A program made the position numbers and the translations under genes. From Agromyces luteolus (GTDB lineage Bacteria; Actinomycetota; Actinomycetes; Actinomycetales; Microbacteriaceae), in assembly GCF_009729855.1 (NCBI RefSeq), contig NZ_WODA01000014.1, forward strand, positions 62,001 to 126,000: a stretch of DNA of 64,000 bases, given 5' to 3'. Under the pieces are notes generated by a model that was not told the DNA's origin, searched no databases, and saw only the letters and a program-made list of their open reading frames with translations. Shown here one piece after another: positions 17,335 through 24,824 of the stretch (its first letter is position 1; every line of letters starts with the position of its first letter).

Positions 17335-18303
17335 TCACTCGACGGATGCCGCGCGGCGGGCCGACCACGCGCTCGCGACCATCTCGCGGAGGCTGTGGCG
17401 CATCCGCCAGTCGAGGTCGCGCGCGGCGAGCTCGCCCGACGCGACGATGCGCGCGGGGTCGCCCGCCCGGCGCGGCCCGACCTCGGGGGTGAAGGGCGTG
17501 CCCGTCACCGCGGCCACCTCGCGCATGATCTCGCCGACCGACACGCCGTCGCCGGATCCGAGGTTGTAGACCGCCTCGATCGGCTCGCCGGCGTCGAGGC
17601 GGCGCGCCGCCGCCACGTGCGCGTCGGCGAGGTCCGCGACGTGGATGTAGTCGCGCACGCACGTGCCGTCGGGCGTCGGGTAGTCGTCGCCGTTGATGCG
17701 CGGCGTGCGGCCCTCGAGCAGCGCGTCGAAGACGAGCGGGAAGAGGTTGTGCGGACTCGGGTCGAAGACCTCGTCGGTGCCGGAGCCGACGACGTTGAAG
17801 TAGCGGAGCGAGGTGTGCCGGAGGCCGGCCGCCCGCGCCTGGTCGGCGAGCAGCCACTCGCCGATCAGCTTCGACTCGCCGTACGGCGACTCCGGGCGCT
17901 TGGGCGTGCCCTCGGTCACGAGGTCGACGTCGGGCGTGCCGTAGACCGCGGCGCTCGACGAGAACACGATGCGGTCGACGCCGGAGGCGGCCATCGCGCC
18001 GAGGAGCCGCGCGGTCCCAGTGACGTTCTGCTCGTAGGTGTGGAGGGGGCGCTGCATCGAGACCCCGGCGTACTTGAACCCGGCGAGGTGGACGACGCCC
18101 CGGACGTCGTGCGCCTGCATCGTGTCCTCGAGGAGGGCGCCGTCGAGGATCGAGCCCCGCACGAACGGCGAACCCTCGGGCACGAAGGTCCTCCGGCCGG
18201 AGGAGAGGTCGTCGACGACGACCGTGTCGATGCCCCGGGCCCGGAACGCCCGGACGACGTGCGCCCCGATGTAGCCCGCGCCCCCGGTGACCAGCCAGCT
18301 CAT
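17335..18303 (-). CDS. galE: UDP-glucose 4-epimerase
   Basis: This 322-residue extended short-chain dehydrogenase interconverts UDP-glucose and UDP-galactose. The NAD motif is VTGGAGYIG at residues 5-13. The catalytic Ser lies in FSSSAAVYG (114-122) and Tyr141-x3-Lys145 is in PYGESK. The GalE-like FKYAGVSM loop and the DGTCVRDYIHV stretch are present. The start ATG 18303 has GGAGGG about eight bases upstream, and a TAGCAT -10 lies 40 bases upstream. It can supply galactose to the polysaccharide locus that begins 4 kb away. Confidence 0.93.
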   Translation of the reverse strand: MSWLVTGGAGYIGAHVVRAFRARGIDTVVVDDLSSGRRTFVPEGSPFVRGSILDGALLEDTMQAHDVRGVVHLAGFKYAGVSMQRPLHTYEQNVTGTARLLGAMAASGVDRIVFSSSAAVYGTPDVDLVTEGTPKRPESPYGESKLIGEWLLADQARAAGLRHTSLRYFNVVGSGTDEVFDPSPHNLFPLVFDALLEGRTPRINGDDYPTPDGTCVRDYIHVADLADAHVAAARRLDAGEPIEAVYNLGSGDGVSVGEIMREVAAVTGTPFTPEVGPRRAGDPARIVASGELAARDLDWRMRHSLREMVASAWSARRAASVE

Positions 18304-18317
18304 GTCCCGCCCTCCGC

Positions 18318-18334
18318 CGCCGGAGTCTCCGGCG
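18318..18334. repeat. Perfect palindrome in the galE leader
   Basis: CGCCGGAG and CTCCGGCG separated by one base (8+1+8), lying at the very 5' end of the predicted galE mRNA. It could be an operator or an mRNA 5' hairpin; nothing in the sequence decides between them. Confidence 0.5.
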
Positions 18335-18342
18335 TCGTGACG

Positions 18343-18348
18343 ATGCTA
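18343..18348 (-). promoter_or_regulatory. galE -10 element
   Basis: TAGCAT on the minus strand, giving a predicted start near 18336 and a leader of about 33 bases with the galE ribosome site. Confidence 0.5.
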
Positions 18349-18359
18349 GCGGCCGGGGA

Positions 18360-18509
18360 TCAGGCGCGAGGCAGCGGGGTCCGCTCGACGTGACGCACGC
18401 GGTCCCGGATCTCCGGCCGGCCGTAGCCGTCGGAGTCGAGCCGGAGCAGCGTCGCGACGACGCCCCACGCCGCGAGTCCCGCGAGGATCAGAAACACGAT
18501 GATGTCCAT
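18360..18509 (-). CDS. 49-residue single-pass membrane microprotein
   Basis: ATG 18509 to TGA 18362 encodes MDIIVFLILAGLAAWGVVAT, then a short cytoplasmic tail (LLRLDSDGYGRPEIRDRVRH and a few more residues). The layout is one N-terminal membrane helix and a charged tail. GC-rich third positions and the absence of rare codons support coding. It is divergent from the DJ-1/AraC regulator gene and stops just before the galE promoter. AGAATT lies six bases before the ATG and may act as a leaderless -10. I do not recognise the family; it could be a small envelope protein regulated together with its divergent neighbour. Confidence 0.65.
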   Translation of the reverse strand: MDIIVFLILAGLAAWGVVATLLRLDSDGYGRPEIRDRVRHVERTPLPRA

Positions 18510-18535
18510 GGCAGGAATTCTGCGCCTTGCAAGAT

Positions 18536-18592
18536 CCTGCCGAAAGTGGCAGACTCGCCACTGATCGACACATTCCTGCCACCCTGTGGCGG
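18536..18592. promoter_or_regulatory. Cluster of paired CCTGCC/TGGC sites in divergent promoter region
   Basis: Two similar sites, CCTGCC-N5-TGGCAG at 18536-18552 and CCTGCC-N6-TGGCGG at 18575-18592, are 39 bases apart. Between them AGTGGC-N6-GCCACT at 18545-18562 forms a further inverted repeat. They occupy the gap between the microprotein and the DJ-1/AraC regulator, which is where an autoregulator would bind. Confidence 0.5.
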
Positions 18593-18607
18593 TATCGAGG
18601 AGGATCC

Positions 18608-19564
18608 GTGCTCCGGAGCATCGCCTGCATCGCCGTCCCGCAGATGGCGCCGTTCGAGTTCGGCGTGATCTGCGAGGTCTTCGGCATCGACCGGACCGAG
18701 CACGGCGGCCCGACGTTCGACTTCCACGTGGTCGCCGCCGAACCCGGCCCCATCTCCACGAAGCTCGGCTTCGACGTCGTCGTGCACGAGGGGCTCGAGG
18801 CCGCCGAGACCGCCGACCTCGTCGCCGTCCCGGCCTCGCTCATCGACGAGCCGGCCCACCCCGAGGTCCTGCGGGTCATCCGCGAGGCGGTCGACCGCGG
18901 CGCCTGGGTGCTGAGCGTCTGCTCGGGGGCCTTCACGCTCGGCCGCGCCGGCGTCCTCGACGGGCGGCGCGCGACGACGCACTGGATGTACACCGACCGC
19001 ATGGCCGAGATGTTCCCCGAGACCGAGGTCGACCCCGACGTGCTGTTCGTGCAGGACGGCAAGGTCGTCACCGGCGCGGGCACCGCCGCCGGTATCGACG
19101 CGGCGCTGCACATCGTCCGAACCGAGCTCGGGGCCAGCGCCGCGAACATCGTCGCCCGCCGCATGGTGGTCCCGCCGCAGCGCGACGGCGGCCAGTCCCA
19201 GTTCATCCAGACCCCCGTGGTGGACGCCAGGAGCGACTCGTTCGCGCTGGTCACCGAGTGGATGCTCGAGCACCTCGACGAGGACCTCACGGTCGACCGC
19301 CTCGCCCGCAAGGCGCTCATGTCGCCCAGGACCTTCGCACGCAAGTTCCGCGCCGAGACCGGGACGACGCCGAACGCCTGGCTCAACCGCCAGCGCCTCC
19401 TCCGTGCCCAGCAGCTGCTGGAGGAGACGGACTTCACGCTCGAGGAGATCGCCCGCGAGACGGGCTTCGGCGCGGCGGCCGTCATGCGACACCACTTCGT
19501 GAAGACGCTGCAGACCACGCCGACCCAGTACCGGCGCGTGTTCGGGCCGCGACAGGCCGGGTGA
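18608..19564 (+). CDS. GlxA-type transcriptional regulator (DJ-1/PfpI plus AraC HTH)
   Basis: A 318-residue protein. Residues 3-175 are a DJ-1/PfpI-like domain with the nucleophile-elbow Cys105 in SVCSGAF and the HWMYTDRM motif. Residues 215-315 hold the two helix-turn-helix units of the AraC family (LARKALMSPRTFARKFRAET; LEEIARETGFGAAAVMRHHF). Such regulators sense small metabolites, often amino-acid-like compounds. GTG 18608 is chosen because GAGGAGG lies four bases upstream. The clustered TGGC sites just upstream suggest autoregulation. Its ligand cannot be read from the sequence. Confidence 0.92.
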   Translation: MLRSIACIAVPQMAPFEFGVICEVFGIDRTEHGGPTFDFHVVAAEPGPISTKLGFDVVVHEGLEAAETADLVAVPASLIDEPAHPEVLRVIREAVDRGAWVLSVCSGAFTLGRAGVLDGRRATTHWMYTDRMAEMFPETEVDPDVLFVQDGKVVTGAGTAAGIDAALHIVRTELGASAANIVARRMVVPPQRDGGQSQFIQTPVVDARSDSFALVTEWMLEHLDEDLTVDRLARKALMSPRTFARKFRAETGTTPNAWLNRQRLLRAQQLLEETDFTLEEIARETGFGAAAVMRHHFVKTLQTTPTQYRRVFGPRQAG

Positions 19565-19571
19565 ACGGCGG

Positions 19572-19591
19572 GCGGATGCCGCGGCATCCGC
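19572..19591. terminator. Terminator from face-to-face GGATGCCGC motifs
   Basis: A 20-base perfect palindrome (arms GCGGATGCCG and CGGCATCCGC) in the 34-base gap between the convergent regulator and manA genes. Both arms are the recurrent 9-mer, as in the terminators at 8550 and 52907. Confidence 0.7.
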
Positions 19592-19598
19592 TCGGCGG

Positions 19599-20843
19599 TC
19601 AGCCCTGCGCCGGCGGCACGGTGGCCACCCACGCGACGCCGTCGCCGCCGAACGCGAGCGACGCCTCGTCGGGTGAGACGAACGCGGCCTCGCCGCGCGC
19701 GATCGCGATCGACCCGTGCGCACCGGCGACCTGCACGTCGCCGCCCTCGGCGAGGACGATCGCGGGTCCGGCGAGCGCGATGCGCGCCGCGTCGTCGGCC
19801 CCCTCCACGCGGAACAGGGTGAAGTCCGGTGCGGCCGGCCGGTACTCGAGGACGCCCGGGGCGGCCTCGACAGGAGACAGCACCGGCGGCTCGATCGGCG
19901 TGAAGTCGAGCACCTCGAGGAGCTCGGGCACGTCGACGTGCTTCGGCGTGAGGCCGCCGCGCAGCACGTTGTCGCTCGCGGCCATCAGCTCGATCCCGAG
20001 GCCCGAGAGGTAGGCGTGGATGTTCCCGGCGTCGAGGAAGAGCGCTTCGCCGCGACCGAGGGTCACCCGGTTCAGCAGCAGGGAGATCACGATCCCGGGG
20101 TCGCCCGGGTACTCCTCGGCGAGGTCCAGCACGGTGCGGAACGACGCCGCGTACGGCGAGTCGAGCGCCGCATCGCTCGCGGCGAGGGCCGTCACCCGCT
20201 CGACGAGCCAGGCGGCCTCGCCGCTGTCGTCCCCCCGGCCGTCCTGGAGGAGCCAGCCGACGCTCTCGCGCAGGCCGTCGGGTCCGTCGAGTCGCGAGGC
20301 GAGCAGGTCGAGCGCGCCGGGCTGCGGCTCGGGCGAGGCCGCGTCCGCGGTCCGGAGCGCGTCGAGGACCCCGCGGACCTCGTCGCGCCGGCGGAAGCCC
20401 GAGAGCGCCTCGAAGGACTCGCTGACCGCGACGATCAGCTCGGGCTTGGCGAACGGGTCCTTGTAGTTGCGGTCGAAGGCGTCGATCGGCACGCCCTCGG
20501 CCTCCTCGCGGCCGAAGCCCGTCCGCGCCTGGTCGGGCGTCGGGTGCGCCTGCAGCGAGAGCGGGCGGGCGGCGGCGAGCACCTTGAGCAGGAACGGCAG
20601 CCGCGCCCCCTCGCGCGCGTGCGCGGGCCCGAGCGCGAGCGCGGGGTTCGCCGCGATGAGCTCGGCGAGATCCGCCGCGCCCGCGTCATCCGGCTCGACC
20701 ACCTCGGCGGGCGACCCCGCGTGCGCGCCGAGCCACAGCTCGGCCTCCGGGGATCCGCTCGGCTCCACACCTCGGAACTCCGCGATCGCGGTGTGGGAAC
20801 CCCACGCATAGTCTCGGGGCGTGTTGCGGATCGCGACAAACAT
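19599..20843 (-). CDS. manA: Mannose-6-phosphate isomerase, class I
   Basis: This 414-residue zinc enzyme interconverts fructose-6-phosphate and mannose-6-phosphate. The cupin metal site shows as LQAHPTPDQA (about 95-105) and later DAGNIHAYLSG; the N-terminal NTPRDYAWGS stretch and the SDNVLRGGLTPKHVDV motif are typical of the family. The start ATG 20843 has AAAGGA about 11 bases upstream. A TAGTTT -10 covered by a GTTTGG/CCAAAC inverted repeat precedes it. It supplies mannose-6-phosphate to manB. It is divergent from the acyl-CoA dehydrogenase gene. Confidence 0.95.
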   Translation of the reverse strand: MFVAIRNTPRDYAWGSHTAIAEFRGVEPSGSPEAELWLGAHAGSPAEVVEPDDAGAADLAELIAANPALALGPAHAREGARLPFLLKVLAAARPLSLQAHPTPDQARTGFGREEAEGVPIDAFDRNYKDPFAKPELIVAVSESFEALSGFRRRDEVRGVLDALRTADAASPEPQPGALDLLASRLDGPDGLRESVGWLLQDGRGDDSGEAAWLVERVTALAASDAALDSPYAASFRTVLDLAEEYPGDPGIVISLLLNRVTLGRGEALFLDAGNIHAYLSGLGIELMAASDNVLRGGLTPKHVDVPELLEVLDFTPIEPPVLSPVEAAPGVLEYRPAAPDFTLFRVEGADDAARIALAGPAIVLAEGGDVQVAGAHGSIAIARGEAAFVSPDEASLAFGGDGVAWVATVPPAQG

Positions 20844-20864
20844 GCGGAGTGGGGTCCTTTCGCG

Positions 20865-20880
20865 GTTTGGCCCCAAACTA
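20865..20880 (-). promoter_or_regulatory. manA -10 with overlapping inverted repeat
   Basis: TAGTTT on the minus strand at 20880-20875 fits TANNNT. GTTTGG-N2-CCAAAC at 20865-20878 covers most of it, so it may be an operator; the arms are only six bases long. Confidence 0.45.
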
Positions 20881-20912
20881 CCAAGCGCTCCGCCCGCGGG
20901 CCGGTGGCTGCC

Positions 20913-20918
20913 TAGGCT
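20913..20918 (+). promoter_or_regulatory. -10 of acyl-CoA dehydrogenase gene
   Basis: TAGGCT on the plus strand with a predicted leader of about 25 bases carrying the AGGAG ribosome site at 20940-20944. Confidence 0.5.
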
Positions 20919-20950
20919 CGGCCCGTCCCGCCGATGAATGAGGAGCCGTC

Positions 20951-22129
20951 ATGTCCTTCGAGCCGCTCGCGAGCGACTTCTACTCGTACGCGTCCCTGCT
21001 GACCGACCGCGAGCAGGAGGCGCTCGCGTCCCTCCGCACCTGGCTCGAGCGCGACGTCCGGCCGATCGTCAACGACCACTGGGAGCGCGCCGAGTTCCCG
21101 ATGGAGGTCGTGAAGCCCCTCGCCGAGCACGGCGTGCTCGCGTACGCCTGGGACGAGACGACGCCGTTCGAGAACTCGGCGGTCTTCCGCGGGTTCGTGG
21201 CGCTCGAGCTCGCTCGCGTCGACGCCTCGGTCGGCACGTTCGTCGGCGTGCAGAACGGACTCGCGACCGGCTCGATCTCGATCGCGGGGTCGGCCGAGCA
21301 GCGGCGGGAGTGGATCCCGCGCCTCGCCTCGGGCGAGATCGTCGGCGCGTTCGGCCTCACCGAGCCGCTCTCCGGCTCCGACTCCGCGCGCGGCCTGCGC
21401 ACGACCGCTCGCCGCGAGGGCGACGAGTGGGTGCTGAACGGCGAGAAGCGCTGGATCGGCAACGCGACCTTCTCGGACATCACGATCATCTGGGCGAAGG
21501 ACGAGGCGGACGGCCAGGTCAAGGGCTTCATCGTGCCCACCTCGACGCCCGGCTACGAGGCGACCAAGATCGAGGGCAAGATCAGCCTGCGGATCGTGCA
21601 GAACGCCGACATCACCCTCACCGACGTCCGCGTGCCCGAGTCGCTGCGCCTCCAGAACGCGGACTCCTTCCGCGACACCGCCGCCGTGCTGCGCCAGACC
21701 CGCGCCGAGGTCGCCTGGGCGGCGGTCGGCACCGCGATCGGCGCCTACGAGGCCGCGGTCCGCTACGCGACCGAGCGCGTGCAGTTCGGCAAGCCGATCG
21801 CCGGGCACCAGCTCGTCCAGGACCTGCTCGTGAAGTGCCTCGGCAACATCACCGCCTCACTCGCCATGGTCGTCCGGGTGTCGGAGATGCAGGATCGCGG
21901 CGAGCAGCGCGACGAGCACTCATCGCTCGCGAAGACGTACGCGACGGAGCGCATGCGCGAGACGGTCGGCTGGGCCCGCGAGGTGTGCGGTGGCAACGGG
22001 ATCGTCCTCGACTACGACGTCGCACGGTTCTTCGCGGATGCCGAGGCGCTCTACTCGTACGAGGGCACCCGTGAGATGAACACGCTCATCGTCGGTCGCG
22101 CCATCACGGGCGAGGCGGCCTTCGTCTAG
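20951..22129 (+). CDS. Acyl-CoA dehydrogenase, glutaryl-CoA dehydrogenase-like
   Basis: A 392-residue flavoprotein that oxidises acyl-CoA to enoyl-CoA and passes electrons to ETF. The family motifs GAFGLTEPLSGSD and WVLNGEKRWIGNATFSD bind FAD and substrate. RVQFGKPIAGHQLVQDLLVK and VCGGNGI follow. The catalytic Glu lies in SYEGTREMNTLIVGRAITG at about residue 370, the position used by glutaryl-CoA and medium-chain dehydrogenases. The overall layout is closest to glutaryl-CoA dehydrogenase. ATG 20951 has AGGAG six bases upstream. It has no clear link with the neighbouring sugar genes. Confidence 0.93.
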   Translation: MSFEPLASDFYSYASLLTDREQEALASLRTWLERDVRPIVNDHWERAEFPMEVVKPLAEHGVLAYAWDETTPFENSAVFRGFVALELARVDASVGTFVGVQNGLATGSISIAGSAEQRREWIPRLASGEIVGAFGLTEPLSGSDSARGLRTTARREGDEWVLNGEKRWIGNATFSDITIIWAKDEADGQVKGFIVPTSTPGYEATKIEGKISLRIVQNADITLTDVRVPESLRLQNADSFRDTAAVLRQTRAEVAWAAVGTAIGAYEAAVRYATERVQFGKPIAGHQLVQDLLVKCLGNITASLAMVVRVSEMQDRGEQRDEHSSLAKTYATERMRETVGWAREVCGGNGIVLDYDVARFFADAEALYSYEGTREMNTLIVGRAITGEAAFV

Positions 22130-22165
22130 CCCCTCCCGGCGGCCGGTCCGACCCGGCCGCCGCGA

Positions 22166-22171
22166 TACCCT
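22166..22171 (+). promoter_or_regulatory. -10 of leaderless first O-antigen-ligase-like gene
   Basis: TACCCT followed by seven bases and ATG 22179; no ribosome site is present. This fixes the start at 22179 rather than the in-frame GTG at 22173. Confidence 0.6.
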
Positions 22172-22178
22172 TGTGCGC

Positions 22179-23543
22179 ATGACCCTCGGACGACGGCCGG
22201 TGCTGGAGAGCGCGTTCGCCACGTTCGTGTTCTTCACCGCGTTCGCCGGCCAGTTCTGGCGGAACCTGCTCGGGTGGTGGGGATTCGGCGCCGTCGTCGC
22301 CGTGGTGCTGGTCGGGTCCGTCTGGCTGTGGATCGCCCGACGTCCCCGCCCGACCTGGCGCCGGACGCCGAAGTCGACGCTGTTCTTCCTCGGCATCGCG
22401 ACCCTCTCCCTCGCCTGGTCGCACTACCCGGGCGGCACGGCACTCGGCCTCGCGATCCTCTTCACCACGACGATCGCCGCACTCTCGCTGACGCTCTCGC
22501 TCGGCTGGCACGGAGTGCTGCGCGCCGCGAGCGGAGCGCTCAAGTGGGTGCTCGCGCTCTCCCTGCTCTTCGAGCTCTGGGTCGCCGTCTTCGTCCGCGA
22601 GCCGCTGCTGCCGAACTTCCCCGACTTCGACCCGTCGGCGGACGACCTGCCGATGGCGTTCTTCTGGTCGAGGGGGCTGCTCTTCGACGGAGGCCCGATC
22701 GAGGGCATCGTCGCGAACCGCAACCTGCTCGGCATGGCGGCGCTGATCGCGGCGATCCTCTTCGCGGCGCTCCTCGCGAGCGGCGGCACGCGCCGCGCGC
22801 AGGGCATCGGCTGGCTGGCGGTGAGCGGGGTCGTGCTCCTGCTCACGAGGTCCGCGACGGTGGTGCTCGTCGGCGTGCTCGTGCTCGCCGCGTACGGGTT
22901 CGCGATGTGGGCACGCCGGGTCGGCCCGGACGGCCGGCGCATCGTGTACGTCTCCGCGGCCGCGGCGCTCGCGGCATCCGTCGCCGTGCTCGCCCTCGCC
23001 TGGAACGCGCTGCTCGAGCTCTTCGGCAAGGGCGACGACCTGACGGGGCGCCTCGACATCTGGGCGTCGGTGAGCGGCCTCGCCGCCGAGCGCCCGGTGG
23101 TCGGCTGGGGCTACATCGGCTACTGGCAGCCGTGGGTCGAGCCCTTCGACGGCCTCGCCGTCCGCAACGGCGTCGAGTACCTGCAGGCCCACAACGCGTG
23201 GCTCGACGTCTGGATGCAGCTCGGCGTCGTCGGGCTCATCGCCTTCGCGTCGATCGTCGTCGGCGCGCTCTGGCGCTCGTGGTTCCTCGCGGTCGACCGG
23301 CCGAGGGACGAGCGCGGGCACGCCGTGGGCTTCTCGGCGATCGCGCTGGTCCCGCTGCTCGTCCTCGTCGCGCTGATCGGCCAGTCGCTCGCCGAGAGCC
23401 GGCTGCTCATCGAATCGGGATGGATCCTGCTCCTCGCGATCGCCTGGGGGACGAAGCAGCGGCAGTGGTCGCCCGAGCCCCTCCCGGCCATGCCGCCGAC
23501 CCGCTCGCCGCGCCGATGGTCGCGCACGGAGGTACCCCGGTGA
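22179..23543 (+). CDS. O-antigen ligase/polymerase-like membrane protein (first copy)
   Basis: A 454-residue protein with about 10-12 membrane segments. The Wzy_C/RfaL-type signature appears as GRLDIWASVSGLAAERPVVGWGYIGYW followed by an extracytoplasmic loop and HNAWLDVWMQLGVVGLIAF, where the conserved Arg and His sit. Such proteins join undecaprenyl- or lipid-linked glycans, either as polymerases or as ligases. The downstream paralogue overlaps its stop (GTGA), so the two are made together. This gene opens the polysaccharide locus. Polymerase and ligase cannot be told apart from sequence alone. Confidence 0.88.
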   Translation: MTLGRRPVLESAFATFVFFTAFAGQFWRNLLGWWGFGAVVAVVLVGSVWLWIARRPRPTWRRTPKSTLFFLGIATLSLAWSHYPGGTALGLAILFTTTIAALSLTLSLGWHGVLRAASGALKWVLALSLLFELWVAVFVREPLLPNFPDFDPSADDLPMAFFWSRGLLFDGGPIEGIVANRNLLGMAALIAAILFAALLASGGTRRAQGIGWLAVSGVVLLLTRSATVVLVGVLVLAAYGFAMWARRVGPDGRRIVYVSAAAALAASVAVLALAWNALLELFGKGDDLTGRLDIWASVSGLAAERPVVGWGYIGYWQPWVEPFDGLAVRNGVEYLQAHNAWLDVWMQLGVVGLIAFASIVVGALWRSWFLAVDRPRDERGHAVGFSAIALVPLLVLVALIGQSLAESRLLIESGWILLLAIAWGTKQRQWSPEPLPAMPPTRSPRRWSRTEVPR

Positions 23544-24811
23544 GGTCGGCCCTGCGCGAGTTCGCCGGCTCGGCGCGCTTCGCGCAGGCGGTCACGCTCA
23601 TGTCCGTCGGACTGGCGTTCTCGACGTACGCCGTGCGCGCGCTCGTCGGCTGGCCGGGGCTCATCGCCGCCGTGGCGACGCTCATCGTGCTCTCCGGCCT
23701 CTCGCTCGTCGCTCGCTGGCGGGCCGTCGAGTGGTACGGCATCCTCCCCCTCACCATCCTCGTCTTCGTCGGCTGGTGCGGCGCCTCGGTGATCTGGAGC
23801 GACACGCCAGGCCTCACGGTCCTCGGCGTGGGCTACCTCGTCGCCTTCGGCGTGCTCGGGGTCTACGTCGCCCTCATGCGCGACACGATCCAGATCGTGC
23901 GGGCGTTCGGCGACGTGCTGCGAGTCCTGCTCGGCATCTCGCTCGCGCTCGAGGTGCTCTCCGGCATCCTGCTCGACCTGCCGATCGCGTTCCTCGGGAT
24001 CCAGGGCAACCTCGCGTCCCTCGGCCCGTTGCAGGGCATGTTCGGCTCGCGCAACATGCTCGGCTTCGTCGCCCTGATCGGCCTCATCACGTTCATCGTC
24101 GAATGGCGCACCCGCAGCGTGCTCCGGGGCCGCGCGATCGCGTCCGTCGTGCTCGCGGGACTGCTGCTCCTGCTCTCCGGATCGCCGACCACGTTCGTCG
24201 CCCTCGGCATCACCCTCCTGGCGCTCGCCGCGCTCTACGGCCTGCGTCGCGTCTCGGCGGAGACGCGCTGGCGGTGGCAGCTCGCGCTGCTGATCTCGGC
24301 GGTCGCCATGATCGTCGTCGGCTGGATCACCCGGATCCGCATCCTGGAGCTGCTCGACGCCCGCGGCGAGTTCGACGTGCGCCTCGACGTCTGGCGCGAG
24401 GTGTCCCGGTACCTCGCGGTGAACCCGCTGCAGGGCTGGGGCTGGGTCGGTCGCTGGCCGGATGCCGCGCCCTACGTCTGGGTCCAGCGAGGCGTCGGAC
24501 GCGACCACGCGTCCGCGCTCAGCGCCTACATCGACGCCTACTTCCAGGTCGGGGTCATCGGGGTGCTCCTCTTCGCCGGGCTCGTGGGCGTCGCACTCGT
24601 GCGCGCCTGGCTCCTGGCCTCGTCGCGGCGGAGCGTCGTCTACCTCTGGCCCGCGCTCGCCCTCGTCGCCCTCGCCGTCACGAGCTTCGCGGAGAGCTTC
24701 GCCCTCGTCGAGGGCGGGTGGATGCTGCTCGTCGTGTGCGCTGTGAAGGCCGCGCGCGACATGAGCTGGCGCGACGCGCTCGCGGGCACGGCGACCGCGC
24801 GACCGTCGTGA
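23540..24811 (+). CDS. O-antigen ligase/polymerase-like membrane protein (second copy)
   Basis: A 423-residue multi-pass protein with the same plan as its upstream neighbour: RLDVWREVSRYLAVNPLQGWGWVG, then a loop with DHASALSAYIDAYFQVGVIGVLLF where the first copy has HNAWLDVWMQ. Here the position of the first copy's His is taken by DHAS, so the His is kept but shifted in context. GTG 23540 has GGAGG seven bases upstream and overlaps the preceding stop. The pair could be a polymerase plus a ligase, or two ligases for different acceptors. It ends 13 bases from the convergent glycosyltransferase. Confidence 0.87.
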   Translation: MRSALREFAGSARFAQAVTLMSVGLAFSTYAVRALVGWPGLIAAVATLIVLSGLSLVARWRAVEWYGILPLTILVFVGWCGASVIWSDTPGLTVLGVGYLVAFGVLGVYVALMRDTIQIVRAFGDVLRVLLGISLALEVLSGILLDLPIAFLGIQGNLASLGPLQGMFGSRNMLGFVALIGLITFIVEWRTRSVLRGRAIASVVLAGLLLLLSGSPTTFVALGITLLALAALYGLRRVSAETRWRWQLALLISAVAMIVVGWITRIRILELLDARGEFDVRLDVWREVSRYLAVNPLQGWGWVGRWPDAAPYVWVQRGVGRDHASALSAYIDAYFQVGVIGVLLFAGLVGVALVRAWLLASSRRSVVYLWPALALVALAVTSFAESFALVEGGWMLLVVCAVKAARDMSWRDALAGTATARPS

Positions 24812-24824
24812 GCTCCGCGCGCGA

